In this document: positions 31,652 to 40,629 of the stretch, piece after piece
Numbering within the stretch: the first letter of the stretch is position 1
Layout of the letters: every line of letters begins with the position of its first letter
Assembly: GCA_910578185.1 (NCBI GenBank)
Contig: CAJTPN010000002.1
Span: 25,834 to 89,833, forward strand
Length of the DNA stretch: 64,000 bases
From: an uncultured Acetatifactor sp.
Lineage (GTDB): Bacteria > Bacillota > Clostridia > Lachnospirales > Lachnospiraceae
Direction of reading: 5' to 3'
Made by a program: the position numbers and the translations under genes
Notes under the pieces: generated by a model
Told to the model about the DNA's origin: nothing
Databases searched by the model: none
Seen by the model: only the letters and a program-made list of their open reading frames with translations

Positions 31652-34600
31652 ATGAATCGGACGGAAGCGTTCCAGAGACTTGGAATAGATGTGACGAAAG
31701 ACGAAAAGGCAATCAAAAACGCCTATAGAGAAAAGCTTTTGGTGACAAATCCTGAGGATAATCCGGAGGGATTTAAAATGCTGCGGGCAGCCTATGACGA
31801 GGCATGCAGGTATGCGACAGAAGAGGAGACCGATTCGGAGGAGAAAGTACAAGATACCACGCCTTCCGGGCTGTGGCTGGAAAAGGTCGGGGAGATCTAT
31901 GGAAATATTCGCAGCCGCAGAGAGGTGGCGTGTTGGAAAGAACTTTTTGAGGACGATGTGTTTTTATCTCTGGAAGATGAGGAAAACTGTAGAGATAAGC
32001 TACTGCGGTTCCTGATGGATCATTTTAAACTCCCTACACAGGTCTGGAAACTACTTGACAAAAAGCTTTCCATTGTCAGCGGCGCCAAGGAACTGCGGGA
32101 AAAATTCCCGGCTCATTTCATGCGCTATATTATTGGCAAGTGTGAGCGTGGCGAAGATGTGGAATTTGACCAGTTTGAAGGACCGGAGGATGGCGACTAT
32201 GACTTGTTCCTGCAATATTATGACAGGTGCTGGCAGGCGCTGCAGGAGAAAAACATGGAAGAGGCGGAACAATGCCTGCAAAATGCGGACGGGTTGGGGA
32301 TCAATCATCCCGTGATGGAGATCTGCCGTGCGCAGCTTCTTTTGAACAGAGGCAGCGGGGAGGAGGCAATCGCGCTTGTGGAGCGGCAGCGTGAAAAGTA
32401 CCCTGATGATTCTCTGATTGGCTACAATACTGCTGAAATACTCTGGACACATGCGGATGCGCTGGAGCAGACCGGTGCGTGGGGGAAGGCGGATGATTTC
32501 AGGGAACGGGCAGCCGAAATCTATCAAAAGCTGAAAGAAGAAAATAATTCTCATTACATGGCAAATATACGCCTGACAGAGTGGTATTACAAGAAAGAGC
32601 AGTACAGAGAGGCCAAAAAGTGTGCGGAGAAGGTTCTTGCCGTGGGCGGCGACGATGCATTTATGGAGTGTCTAAGTAAGGTCAACGCCGAGATTGAAAA
32701 GGAACTGGAAGCAAAATACCATGAAGAAAAGGATTGGGAGTCCGCCCTGGAACTTTGCTGGTGCTATCTGCAAGACGGCAAGATATCCCGTGGAATCAAG
32801 CTTGCGGTGGCCATAGAAAAATCTCTTCCTCCTGAGAAGGAGACGGAATATAACGGATTGCTGGCAAAACTATATGTGGAACAGGCGGAATACGAAGACT
32901 CCATCACCATGTCAAGATTTTGGCAAGAGGGACTGGAAAAAAGGCTGGCAGATCCGGAACGTGCGGAACCCAGAGATCAGGATCGGGTGAGACAGGCTCA
33001 TCTGATACGAATGCAGTGTTATCATAACTTGGGCTACGTTGATGCAGATAATTATGCGCTGGCTGTCAAAGAGGGTGAAATCCTTATGCAGGGAGGAATG
33101 AAGGATGTTGGGATCCTGCTGGAGCTGTCGCAGATATATATGGAAATGGAGGAGTATGAGCGAAGTCTGGATATTTCCGAAAGATTGGTTGAAGACTATC
33201 AGGTATTTGCGGCATATGCTTCCTCTCTGGAAGTATACAGGAGACAGCTTAACGCCAGAGGCGTGGTACAGGCGGCGAACCACTGTCTCCAGTATTTTCC
33301 CAATTTTGCCAAGGCATATGAATATCTAGGGAAAGTATACCTGGATCTGGACTACAGGGAAGACTTGGAAAAGGTACTGGAAGATGCGGAAAAAAACGAT
33401 GTAAAAAGCCCTGTTCTGGATGCTTATCGTTTTCAGATGATACATAAGCCGATTTCCACGGCAGCGCTGAATCAAAATCTGAAAAGATTCCGAGAGGAAT
33501 TTTACAGGCATGTGGAGGAAGGGGAAAGCGGATTTTATGAGAGCGGACTTCCCATATTGACGGAATATCTGTATCATTATCCCGATGATTTTATGTTGGT
33601 GGAACGCGCTATTTTCCACAAGGCAGCCCATCATTACGAGGAAGCCAGAGAGGACTTTGAGAAAGCCCTTTACATAAATCCTTCCAATCCGTATGCGCTC
33701 AATGGGTTAAGTTTTGTATATAAATATTTGGGGGACTATGAGAAAGCATTGTTCTTCATTAAAAAAGCCATTTTATATATGGAACCGGAAATGTCCGTTG
33801 TGATTTATACCGATATGGGCAATTTGTATTCTCTGCTGGGAGATTATGAGAGGGCGCTTGCGGCGTACCAACAGTATGAGCGTGTTGCTGCAAATAAAAA
33901 TAAAAACAGCTGGTTTGGGGATAATCTGGCGAAATGTATGGCGCGTACGGGCAGGATAGAAGATGCCGCGGAGATTTATGATAGATATTATCAAAAGGAC
34001 AGACTGGGTTTTTATGAAAAATCAGTAGATCTTTATCTTGGAGCCGGTCTGGAAGACAAGGCAAGGCAGGTTCTCAGGCAGTGGGGAAACGAGCTGCATA
34101 TCAATACTGCGGAGCATACGCTGCAAGTAATTTGCAATACCTTTTCTCAGAATTCGAAATCAAAAAAAGAGACAGTCTCCTATGACGCTTATTACAACAA
34201 CAAGGGATGGGTGGAACTTGTGTTTGGGGAAAAGAATGGGGCAATTAAGGCATTTGAAAAAATCGCTGGAAGCGGATGCGGGGAGGAAAAGCTCTGTAAT
34301 GCTGTGTTTGCCTGTATTTTATGTGGGGACGACAAGCGGGGGAAAAAATTTGGTAAACGATTGCAGGACCTGCTGACAAAAGAAAAGTTTTCCGGTAAGA
34401 GCAGATATTATAATCGACAGAGAGAGCATCTGCATATGGAATTTTTAGCGGCATACTATACGGAGCCGACGGAAAAGCTACAACAGATTCTGGACCGTGA
34501 GAGTAAGTGTGAAATCTGCCATTATTGTACCAATCCGCTCTGTAAGGAGATGGAGGGCATGAGGATTCTTTTCTGGCTTAAAACGGGCAGGAGGGAAGAG

Positions 34601-34693
34601 GCAAGGGCAAGAATCAGACGCAACCTGGAAGTTCAGCCATGGGATGAGTATTTGCTGGCGATCAGGCATATGGCGTTTGACGATCAGGTCTGA
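31652..34693 (+). CDS. J-like domain and TPR protein without the HPD motif
   Basis: A protein of 1013 residues, cytosolic. Residues about 1-57 fit a J domain (NRTEAFQRLGID, then KNAYREKLLVTNPEDNPEGF and MLRAAYDEA). The loop that is normally HPD reads NPE (33-35). The rest is helical repeats of TPR type, clearest at about 650-760 (YEEAREDFEKALYINPSNPY, LGDYEKALFFIKKAI, LGDYERALAAYQQYERV). Near the end Cys953, 956, 959 and 964 form a CxxCxxCxxxxC cluster. Start: ATG 31652 behind CGGAGGAAG; an upstream in-frame TTG at 31622 is less likely. The next gene is an HscC-type Hsp70, which suggests a chaperone pair. Confidence 0.85.
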   Translation: MNRTEAFQRLGIDVTKDEKAIKNAYREKLLVTNPEDNPEGFKMLRAAYDEACRYATEEETDSEEKVQDTTPSGLWLEKVGEIYGNIRSRREVACWKELFEDDVFLSLEDEENCRDKLLRFLMDHFKLPTQVWKLLDKKLSIVSGAKELREKFPAHFMRYIIGKCERGEDVEFDQFEGPEDGDYDLFLQYYDRCWQALQEKNMEEAEQCLQNADGLGINHPVMEICRAQLLLNRGSGEEAIALVERQREKYPDDSLIGYNTAEILWTHADALEQTGAWGKADDFRERAAEIYQKLKEENNSHYMANIRLTEWYYKKEQYREAKKCAEKVLAVGGDDAFMECLSKVNAEIEKELEAKYHEEKDWESALELCWCYLQDGKISRGIKLAVAIEKSLPPEKETEYNGLLAKLYVEQAEYEDSITMSRFWQEGLEKRLADPERAEPRDQDRVRQAHLIRMQCYHNLGYVDADNYALAVKEGEILMQGGMKDVGILLELSQIYMEMEEYERSLDISERLVEDYQVFAAYASSLEVYRRQLNARGVVQAANHCLQYFPNFAKAYEYLGKVYLDLDYREDLEKVLEDAEKNDVKSPVLDAYRFQMIHKPISTAALNQNLKRFREEFYRHVEEGESGFYESGLPILTEYLYHYPDDFMLVERAIFHKAAHHYEEAREDFEKALYINPSNPYALNGLSFVYKYLGDYEKALFFIKKAILYMEPEMSVVIYTDMGNLYSLLGDYERALAAYQQYERVAANKNKNSWFGDNLAKCMARTGRIEDAAEIYDRYYQKDRLGFYEKSVDLYLGAGLEDKARQVLRQWGNELHINTAEHTLQVICNTFSQNSKSKKETVSYDAYYNNKGWVELVFGEKNGAIKAFEKIAGSGCGEEKLCNAVFACILCGDDKRGKKFGKRLQDLLTKEKFSGKSRYYNRQREHLHMEFLAAYYTEPTEKLQQILDRESKCEICHYCTNPLCKEMEGMRILFWLKTGRREEARARIRRNLEVQPWDEYLLAIRHMAFDDQV

Positions 34694-34702
34694 TTGGAGC
34701 AG

Positions 34703-34738
34703 GCCGCTGCTATCGGTTGGTAGTAGCGGCTGTTTTTT
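34703..34738 (+). terminator. Terminator between the J-like gene and the Hsp70 gene
   Basis: Arms GCCGCTGCTA (34703-34712) and TAGTAGCGGC (34721-34730) with one mismatch, then TGTTTTTT. It implies the Hsp70 gene has its own promoter or is attenuated. A possible extended -10, TGTTATACT, ends at 34799. Confidence 0.8.
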
Positions 34739-34868
34739 CCATAAGAAATTTTTCCAAAATGAAAAAAACAGTGAATATAATAAATAATTGTGTTATACTT
34801 GTATGAATCGGAAGGATGTCTTATATCCGTTGGAACCAAACAGTATTAGAAATACTTTTAAGGATTGG

Positions 34869-36563
34869 ATGGGATTTATGATTGTAGGAATTGATTTGGG
34901 CACTACCAACAGTTTGATAGCATATTTTACGGAAGACGGTCCCAGAATCATTCCCAACAGGCTGGGGAAAAATCTGACCCCTTCTGTTGTGAGTGTGGAC
35001 GAAGAGGGAAATGTGTATGTGGGGGAGACAGCCAGGGAACGGATGAGCCTCTATCCTGATTCTGTGGCCCAGACCTTTAAGAGAAGTATGGGTACGGAAC
35101 GGGAATACATCTTAAGCGGCAGGCATTTCAAGCCGGAGGAGTTGTCCAGTATTGTGCTCCGATCACTGAAAGAGGATGCGGAGAGCTTCCTTGGGGAAGC
35201 GGTTACGGAGGCCGTGATCAGTGTGCCGGCTTACTTTGACGATAAGAGAAGAAAGGCCACGAAACGGGCGGGGGAGCTTGCCGGTCTGAAGGTTGAGCGG
35301 ATGATCTCGGAACCTACGGCTGCAGCGGTGGCATATGGGCTGTATGACAAGACAAAGGATACCCGCTTTCTGGTATTTGACCTGGGCGGCGGTACTTTTG
35401 ACGTTTCCATTCTTGAGCTATATCACAATATATTGGAGGTGCGGGCCGTGGCGGGGGATAATTACCTGGGCGGCGAGGACTTTACGGAAGTGATGGCAAA
35501 GCTCTTTCTTCAGAAGGCCAAGCTTACCATGCAGGGACTGTCTGAGAAGGAACAGGTGCGGCTCTACCGCGAATCGGAAAAGGCAAAATGCATGATCAGC
35601 GATTCGGATAAGGTGACAGTGAGCTTTTTGCATCAGGATGAAATGCTGGAACAACAGATCACTTACCGGGAGTACGAGGAAGCATGCGAAGAACTCTTGA
35701 TGAAAATCCGGGAGCCGGTGAAAAAAAGTCTTGCGGACGCCGGATTGAAGCTGGGGGATATCGATGAAGTGATTCTGATTGGAGGCGCCACCAGGCTGTC
35801 CATTGTCAGGGATTTTTTGATACGGTTGTTTCGGAAATTTCCGGATACCAAATTAAATCCGGATGAGACTGTGGCGTTGGGAGCGGCTGTCCAGGCGGCG
35901 ATGAAGGAACGCAGGGAAGAGGTTAAGGAAGTGATATTGACGGATGTCTGTTCCTTTACGCTGGGCACGGAAGTGGTGGTGGAATATGAAGAGGGTAAAT
36001 ATGAGGACGGAAGGTTTTGCCCGATTATAGAACGCAATACGGTCATACCTGCCAGTCATACGGAACGCCTGTATACCGTGAGAGATAATCAGGATAAGGT
36101 TCGGGTGAGAGTATTGCAGGGAGAAAGCCGGTTTGCCAGGAATAATCTGTTTCTGGGAGAATTGGAGATTGAGATCCCCAAGGGACCCAAGGGCAGGGAA
36201 TCGGTGGACGTGACGTATACATACGATATTAATTCGCTGCTGGAGGTTCAGGTGACGGTGGTGTCCACCGGAGAGAGCCGTAAAATGATTATTAAGGGAC
36301 AGGATAATCAGATGACCGAGGAAGAGGTCAGGAAGCGGATGGAGGAACTTGCCTATTTGAAAATTCAGCCCAGGGACTATGAGGAGAACCGTTTGGTACT
36401 GCTTCGGGCGGAGCGTATGTATGAAGAGGCTCTGGGGGAACGCAGACGCAGACTGGATCAATATATCACTGTTTTTGAAACCGCGTTGAAACGGGGAGAT
36501 CACGATGAGATTATGGATACGAGAGCAGCCCTGTGCGAAGTGCTGGAGGATGAGGACGAATAA
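34869..36563 (+). CDS. HscC-type Hsp70 chaperone
   Basis: A DnaK-family ATPase of about 564 residues, shorter than DnaK because the lid is reduced. Phosphate 1 loop IVGIDLGTTNSLIAYF, connect and phosphate 2 FLVFDLGGGTFDVSILEL, adenosine motif EVILIGGATRLSIVRDFL. The substrate domain (FTLGTEVVVEYEEGKY onward) and a charged helical end follow. The length and PRIIPNRLGKNLTPSVVSVD resemble HscC, which in E. coli pairs with unusual J proteins. ATG 34869 has AAGGA upstream; ATG 34878 is the alternative. A TCS gene follows after 39 bases. Confidence 0.88.
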   Translation: MGFMIVGIDLGTTNSLIAYFTEDGPRIIPNRLGKNLTPSVVSVDEEGNVYVGETARERMSLYPDSVAQTFKRSMGTEREYILSGRHFKPEELSSIVLRSLKEDAESFLGEAVTEAVISVPAYFDDKRRKATKRAGELAGLKVERMISEPTAAAVAYGLYDKTKDTRFLVFDLGGGTFDVSILELYHNILEVRAVAGDNYLGGEDFTEVMAKLFLQKAKLTMQGLSEKEQVRLYRESEKAKCMISDSDKVTVSFLHQDEMLEQQITYREYEEACEELLMKIREPVKKSLADAGLKLGDIDEVILIGGATRLSIVRDFLIRLFRKFPDTKLNPDETVALGAAVQAAMKERREEVKEVILTDVCSFTLGTEVVVEYEEGKYEDGRFCPIIERNTVIPASHTERLYTVRDNQDKVRVRVLQGESRFARNNLFLGELEIEIPKGPKGRESVDVTYTYDINSLLEVQVTVVSTGESRKMIIKGQDNQMTEEEVRKRMEELAYLKIQPRDYEENRLVLLRAERMYEEALGERRRRLDQYITVFETALKRGDHDEIMDTRAALCEVLEDEDE

Positions 36564-36602
36564 GGGCAATTTCTTGTTGCAGGGAGGTTTAACGCAGGTG
36601 GC

Positions 36603-37328
36603 ATGAAGATTGCGGTGATAGAGGACGAAAAAGTGCATCGGGATTTACTTTTTGCCTATGTTGAGCGATGGGGAACAGAGGCGGGGAAGCCGGTTGTGCT
36701 TTATGGTTTTGAGAACGGTGACGCTTTCTGGTTTCAATATGATGGGGAAAGCAATTTTGATATTATTTTTATTGATATTCAGATGCCTGGGATGAACGGA
36801 ATGGAACTGGCACACAAAATCAGGGAGAAAGATGAAGATATCGTGATTGTGTTTACAACGGGTATGAAGGATTATCTGGAAGAAGGATATGAGGTGGAGG
36901 CCCTGTATTATCTTGTGAAACCATTAAAGGAAGAGAAGGTGAGAGAATGCCTTCAAAAGGCCTCTGCCCGCAGGAGGCGGGAACGATTTTTGGTTCTGCA
37001 TGTGGAGGGGGAAGCTTTGAAGGTCCGTGAAGAATCCGTTAATTATGTGGAAGCCAGGGGACATGGCTGCGTTTTAGGCAGAAGACAGGACACGCCGATA
37101 GAGGTGAGGGAAAGTATTTCGGAGATGGAAAAGCTGCTGGAAGGCGATGAGTTCATTAAATGTCATCGTTCTTACCTGTGTCGTATCGGCAATATTTATC
37201 GCATTGAGAAATATGATATTATTTTTGATGACGGAAGTCGTATTCCTGTCAGCAGACGACTGCATCAACAGGTGAATCGGAGATTCATCACGTATTTCCG
37301 AAAGGGAGAGCAGCCGCTGGATTTATAG
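36603..37328 (+). CDS. LytTR-family response regulator
   Basis: A 241-residue AgrA/LytR-type regulator. The receiver domain (1-120) has acidic residues EDE (7-9), phospho-acceptor Asp58 in IIFIDIQMPGMNG, and Lys in YYLVKPLKEEK. The LytTR DNA-binding domain (about 134-235) has ESVNYVEARGHGCVL and FIKCHRSYLCRIGNIYRIEK. It binds direct repeats of a 9-base box. Located 39 bases after the Hsp70 gene and 46 bases ahead of its likely kinase. A matching pair of boxes lies at 42991-43019. Confidence 0.92.
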   Translation: MKIAVIEDEKVHRDLLFAYVERWGTEAGKPVVLYGFENGDAFWFQYDGESNFDIIFIDIQMPGMNGMELAHKIREKDEDIVIVFTTGMKDYLEEGYEVEALYYLVKPLKEEKVRECLQKASARRRRERFLVLHVEGEALKVREESVNYVEARGHGCVLGRRQDTPIEVRESISEMEKLLEGDEFIKCHRSYLCRIGNIYRIEKYDIIFDDGSRIPVSRRLHQQVNRRFITYFRKGEQPLDL

Positions 37329-37374
37329 ATGGAATTTTGCCGGAGACTGGAAGAAAACGGAGATTTTGAGCATT

Positions 37375-38097
37375 ATGGAGGCGTTATTGTTTTGTGCGTC
37401 CGGAGTGATGATCATATTGGTGTTTTTACTAATAAGGCATTATATCGCTTCACTTGTGGACAGACGAATTTCACAGTATCAAAACGATTTGATGGAGAGG
37501 CATATGGAAGAGGTAGAGCATATGTATCGTCTGACAAGGGGATGGCGTCATGATCTGAAAAGTCATCTTCAGACCATGAAGGCATATATATATTTGAAAG
37601 AATATGATAAACTGGATCATTTTTTAAATGAACTGGATACGGATCTTGAGACGCTGGATCATGTCGTTAAGACAGGCAATGTGGCGATGGATACGGTGTT
37701 AAACAGTAAGCTGTCGCTTGCTCGTTCTCAAAACATTCATGTGGAGGCAAAGGCAATCATACCTGGAGAACTCAGGATATCGTCCGTGGATTTAAGCGTG
37801 ATCGTGGGAAATCTGATGGATAACGCCATGGAGGCATGTATGAAAATGGAGGATGAAAGTCAGAGGATCCTTAGAGTTTATATTGATGTGCTGAAGGGGC
37901 AGCTGTATATTTATGTAATGAACTCCGTAAACGAAAGACCAAAGAGAATGGGAAGGCTTTATCAGACCACTAAGAACAGCCGGGAACATGGCTTCGGACT
38001 GCTGCGTATAGATAAAGTGGTGGAAAAATATCACGGCTATCTGGATCGGCAAAATGAGGAGGGCGTTTTTGTCACGGAGGTAATGCTGCCCTTATAA
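37375..38097 (+). CDS. GHKL sensor histidine kinase with a single membrane segment
   Basis: Kinase of 240 residues, AgrC/CitA-like in its catalytic part. One membrane helix (about 3-21) is the only input-like region. Dimerisation His59 is in WRHDLKSHLQ. N box NLMDNAMEACM and the final GFGLLRIDKVVEKYHG complete a GHKL ATPase. It lacks the five to seven helix sensor of AgrC-type kinases, so the signal probably comes through a partner. ATG 37375 is listed; in-frame TTG 37366 has a closer GGAG. Coupled to the LytTR gene. Confidence 0.85.
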   Translation: MEALLFCASGVMIILVFLLIRHYIASLVDRRISQYQNDLMERHMEEVEHMYRLTRGWRHDLKSHLQTMKAYIYLKEYDKLDHFLNELDTDLETLDHVVKTGNVAMDTVLNSKLSLARSQNIHVEAKAIIPGELRISSVDLSVIVGNLMDNAMEACMKMEDESQRILRVYIDVLKGQLYIYVMNSVNERPKRMGRLYQTTKNSREHGFGLLRIDKVVEKYHGYLDRQNEEGVFVTEVMLPL

Positions 38098-38213
38098 AAA
38101 TCAGATGGCAATCCTGGAATCGCCGGGACTGTGTTACCGGTTATTTTATATGGATTTACAGGCACATGGGCGCCCAGAGATGGCATGTGGGCAGAAGCTG
38201 ACAAGGTCCGGCG

Positions 38214-38240
38214 AACAGGGAATAAGGTCATTTCCCTGTT
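38214..38240. terminator. Hairpin between convergent kinase and phosphatase genes
   Basis: Perfect 9-bp arms AACAGGGAA (38214-38222) and TTCCCTGTT (38232-38240). The T-run is weak. Confidence 0.45.
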
Positions 38241-38274
38241 TGATTGCAGAGCGCCGCGGCCGGTTGCATGGCAG

Positions 38275-39096
38275 TCAGCTTAGCTTGTGGAATTCCGGAG
38301 TCCTTTGCTCAAAGATGCAATAGTACTTGAAACCGCATTCCATAAGAAGTTCACCTGCTTGCCGAAAGTGTGAACCGATTTCGGAAGAATTATGGGAATC
38401 CGAGCCTACCGTGATGATCTCTCCCCCTAATTCCCGATAACGTTTCAGTATATCTTTGCAGGGGTGCATATCGCGCATCCCTTTTTTTATGCCGCCTGTG
38501 TTTAATTCGAGACCCTTTCCCTTTTCCAGCAGAAGGGTTAAAATATCATCTATAATATCGCAATATTTTGTATAAGAATAATTCTGATCTTTGTGGGGGG
38601 CATAGCGCACGGCATAGTCCAAGTGGCCGTAAACATCGAAATTGGAGAATTTTTTGATGTTTTCCAGTATGGACTGAAAATATTCCCTTAAAGCTTCCTC
38701 TTCACTGCGTTTGGCAAAAAAATCGGGATAGTAGGGATCCTTTCCATGGCAGATATGGGAGGAGCCGATGATGAAATCAAACGGATAGGATTTGCAGTAG
38801 CCAGCGTTTGCGTGTGCAATTTCCGGCTGTAATCCCAGTTCCACTCCAAAAAAAATCCCAATGCTATCCGCGTATTTTTCTTTTAGCCTGGCCACATCAT
38901 AGAGATAGGAGTCTGTGTTTAATACAAAAATACTGCCGGGTTCCTCGGCGGAATCAGGGAAATCAAAATCATTGTGTTCCGTAAAGCACAAGGCGGACAG
39001 ACCTAGGGAAATCCCCTTTAAAATCATCTCTTCCATGGGAGTATCAGAATCTCCGGAGAAATGGGAATGCAGGTGGAAATCGGCTGTAATGGGCAT
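38275..39096 (-). CDS. hisK: PHP-family histidinol-phosphatase
   Basis: A 273-residue metal-dependent phosphoesterase. The PHP N-terminal metal motif ADFHLHSHFSGDS is present, as are FTEHNDFD, FIIGSSHICHGKDPYYP and FDVYGHLDYAVRYAP, each with the expected His and Asp residues. TVGSDSHNSSEIG is the last metal motif. The family removes phosphate from histidinol phosphate. No other his gene is here, so function could also be a related phosphatase. Start ATG 39096 has AAGGAG upstream on the minus strand. Confidence 0.85.
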   Translation of the reverse strand: MPITADFHLHSHFSGDSDTPMEEMILKGISLGLSALCFTEHNDFDFPDSAEEPGSIFVLNTDSYLYDVARLKEKYADSIGIFFGVELGLQPEIAHANAGYCKSYPFDFIIGSSHICHGKDPYYPDFFAKRSEEEALREYFQSILENIKKFSNFDVYGHLDYAVRYAPHKDQNYSYTKYCDIIDDILTLLLEKGKGLELNTGGIKKGMRDMHPCKDILKRYRELGGEIITVGSDSHNSSEIGSHFRQAGELLMECGFKYYCIFEQRTPEFHKLS

Positions 39097-39239
39097 ATGA
39101 AATCTCCTTTTTTACTTTGTTAAAAAAGTCAGTTATTGTGTTCGAACCGTTTATAGGGCCATTATAACATAAATTTGGGGCAGTTTCTAAACTTTCTGTT
39201 AAATTTCCGAAAAAATGGAAATTATTTTTTATTTACATC

Positions 39240-39268
39240 TTGAATTATGGATGGAAATTGGGTAAAAT
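39240..39268 (+). promoter_or_regulatory. Sigma-A promoter of the gap-pgk-tpi cluster
   Basis: TTGAAT (39240-39245), 17-base spacer, TAAAAT (39263-39268). Confidence 0.6.
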
Positions 39269-39284
39269 ATCCTTGCTGATAAAA

Positions 39285-39416
39285 TTTTGACAATCTGGCA
39301 AGTCCTGTGACGAACCGGTGTTTGACGCCTTGACGCAACTACGCTTCCGCGACACACATGAATGACGGAAAAGGAAGGAAGAGGGTATTTGTTTTGCAGG
39401 AGAAGGATTGTCAAAA
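39285..39416 (+). repeat. Separated 11-base inverted repeat in the gap leader
   Basis: TTTTGACAATC (39285-39295) and GATTGTCAAAA (39406-39416) are perfectly complementary, 110 bases apart. The 3' arm ends 18 bases before the gap ribosome site region. It could close a large leader structure or be paired operator half-sites. Confidence 0.6.
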
Positions 39417-39446
39417 CATATAAAATATTTTTAGGAGGAGACTAAA

Positions 39447-40460
39447 ATGGCAGTAAGAGTAGCAATCAATGGTTTTGGCCGCATCGGTCGTCTGGCATTC
39501 AGACAGATGTTTGACGCGGAAGGGTATGAGGTAGTGGCAATCAACGATTTGACCAGCCCTACGATGCTTGCGCATTTGTTAAAGTATGATTCTTCCCAGG
39601 GCAAATACAAATATGCTGATTCCGTAGTGGCAGGCGAGGACAATATTACTGTCAACGGCAAGACCATCACGATTTACAAAGAGGCAGACGCTTCCAAGCT
39701 TCCCTGGGGTGAGCTGAAGGTGGATGTGGTTTTGGAGTGTACGGGATTCTACACCTCTAAGGATAAGGCATCCGCACACATTACCGCAGGTGCGCGCAAG
39801 GTCGTTATTTCTGCTCCTGCAGGAAATGATCTTCCTACCATCGTTTACAACGTAAATCATGAGACATTGAAGCCTGAGGATACCGTAATCTCCGCTGCTT
39901 CCTGCACCACCAACTGTCTTGCTCCCATGGCTAAGGCATTGAATGATTTTGCTCCGATCCAGAGCGGTATCATGACCACCGTACATGCATATACGGGTGA
40001 TCAGATGATCCTTGACGGACCTCAGAGAAAGGGTGATTTGAGAAGAAGCCGTGCGGGCGCATGCAATATTGTTCCTAATTCCACCGGTGCCGCTAAGGCT
40101 ATCGGCCTTGTCATCCCTGAACTGAATGGCAAGCTGATCGGTTCCGCGCAGCGTGTTCCTACTCCTACCGGTTCTACCACGATTCTGGTGGCAGTCGTAA
40201 AGGGTGAGGTTACCAAGGAAGGCGTTAATGCGGCTATGAAGAGTGCAAAGACGGAATCCTTTGATTACAATGAGGACGAGATCGTATCCTCCGATGTGAT
40301 CGGAAGCACCTATGGTTCTATCTTTGATGCAACACAGACAATGGTTTCCAAGATGGAAGACGGCAATTCTCTGGTACAGGTGGTTTCCTGGTATGACAAC
40401 GAGAACAGCTATACTTCTCAGATGGTTCGTACCATCAAGTATTTCAGCGAGCTTTCATAA
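39447..40460 (+). CDS. gap: Glyceraldehyde-3-phosphate dehydrogenase, type I
   Basis: Glycolytic enzyme making 1,3-bisphosphoglycerate with NAD. 337 residues. Nucleotide-binding motif VAINGFGRIGRLAFRQ, catalytic Cys153 in SAASCTTNCLAP, phosphate-binding region SRAGACNIVPNSTGAAKAIG, and the C-terminal SWYDNENSYTSQM. Start ATG 39447 sits behind TAGGAGGAG. First gene of gap-pgk-tpi; gpm and eno are not in the window. Confidence 0.97.
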   Translation: MAVRVAINGFGRIGRLAFRQMFDAEGYEVVAINDLTSPTMLAHLLKYDSSQGKYKYADSVVAGEDNITVNGKTITIYKEADASKLPWGELKVDVVLECTGFYTSKDKASAHITAGARKVVISAPAGNDLPTIVYNVNHETLKPEDTVISAASCTTNCLAPMAKALNDFAPIQSGIMTTVHAYTGDQMILDGPQRKGDLRRSRAGACNIVPNSTGAAKAIGLVIPELNGKLIGSAQRVPTPTGSTTILVAVVKGEVTKEGVNAAMKSAKTESFDYNEDEIVSSDVIGSTYGSIFDATQTMVSKMEDGNSLVQVVSWYDNENSYTSQMVRTIKYFSELS

Positions 40461-40578
40461 GCGAGGCTAAGGGCAGGCCTACATTCCATGGTTGCGGGTG
40501 AGGCAAAAGGCCATAAATAAGAGAACACGGTATCCTGTTTTTAACATGCGGTATCGTGAAAATTAAGGTAGACCTATG

Positions 40579-40611
40579 GAGGGTCCGGTCTTGTGGGCCG
40601 GATCCTCTTTT
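40579..40611 (+). terminator. Intrinsic terminator or attenuator between gap and pgk
   Basis: 12-bp stem, arms 40579-40590 and 40596-40607 with two wobbles, loop TTGTG, then TTTT. It ends only 18 bases before the pgk start codon and would reduce transcription from gap into pgk. Confidence 0.75.
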
Positions 40612-40629
40612 AAGTGAAGGAGGTAAAAA

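Larger units (their letters stand above)
39097..39446. other. 350-base divergent region between the phosphatase and gap
   Basis: Holds the gap promoter and a leader of about 170 bases with a long-range inverted repeat. The phosphatase promoter on the minus strand was not clearly identified. Confidence 0.7.
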
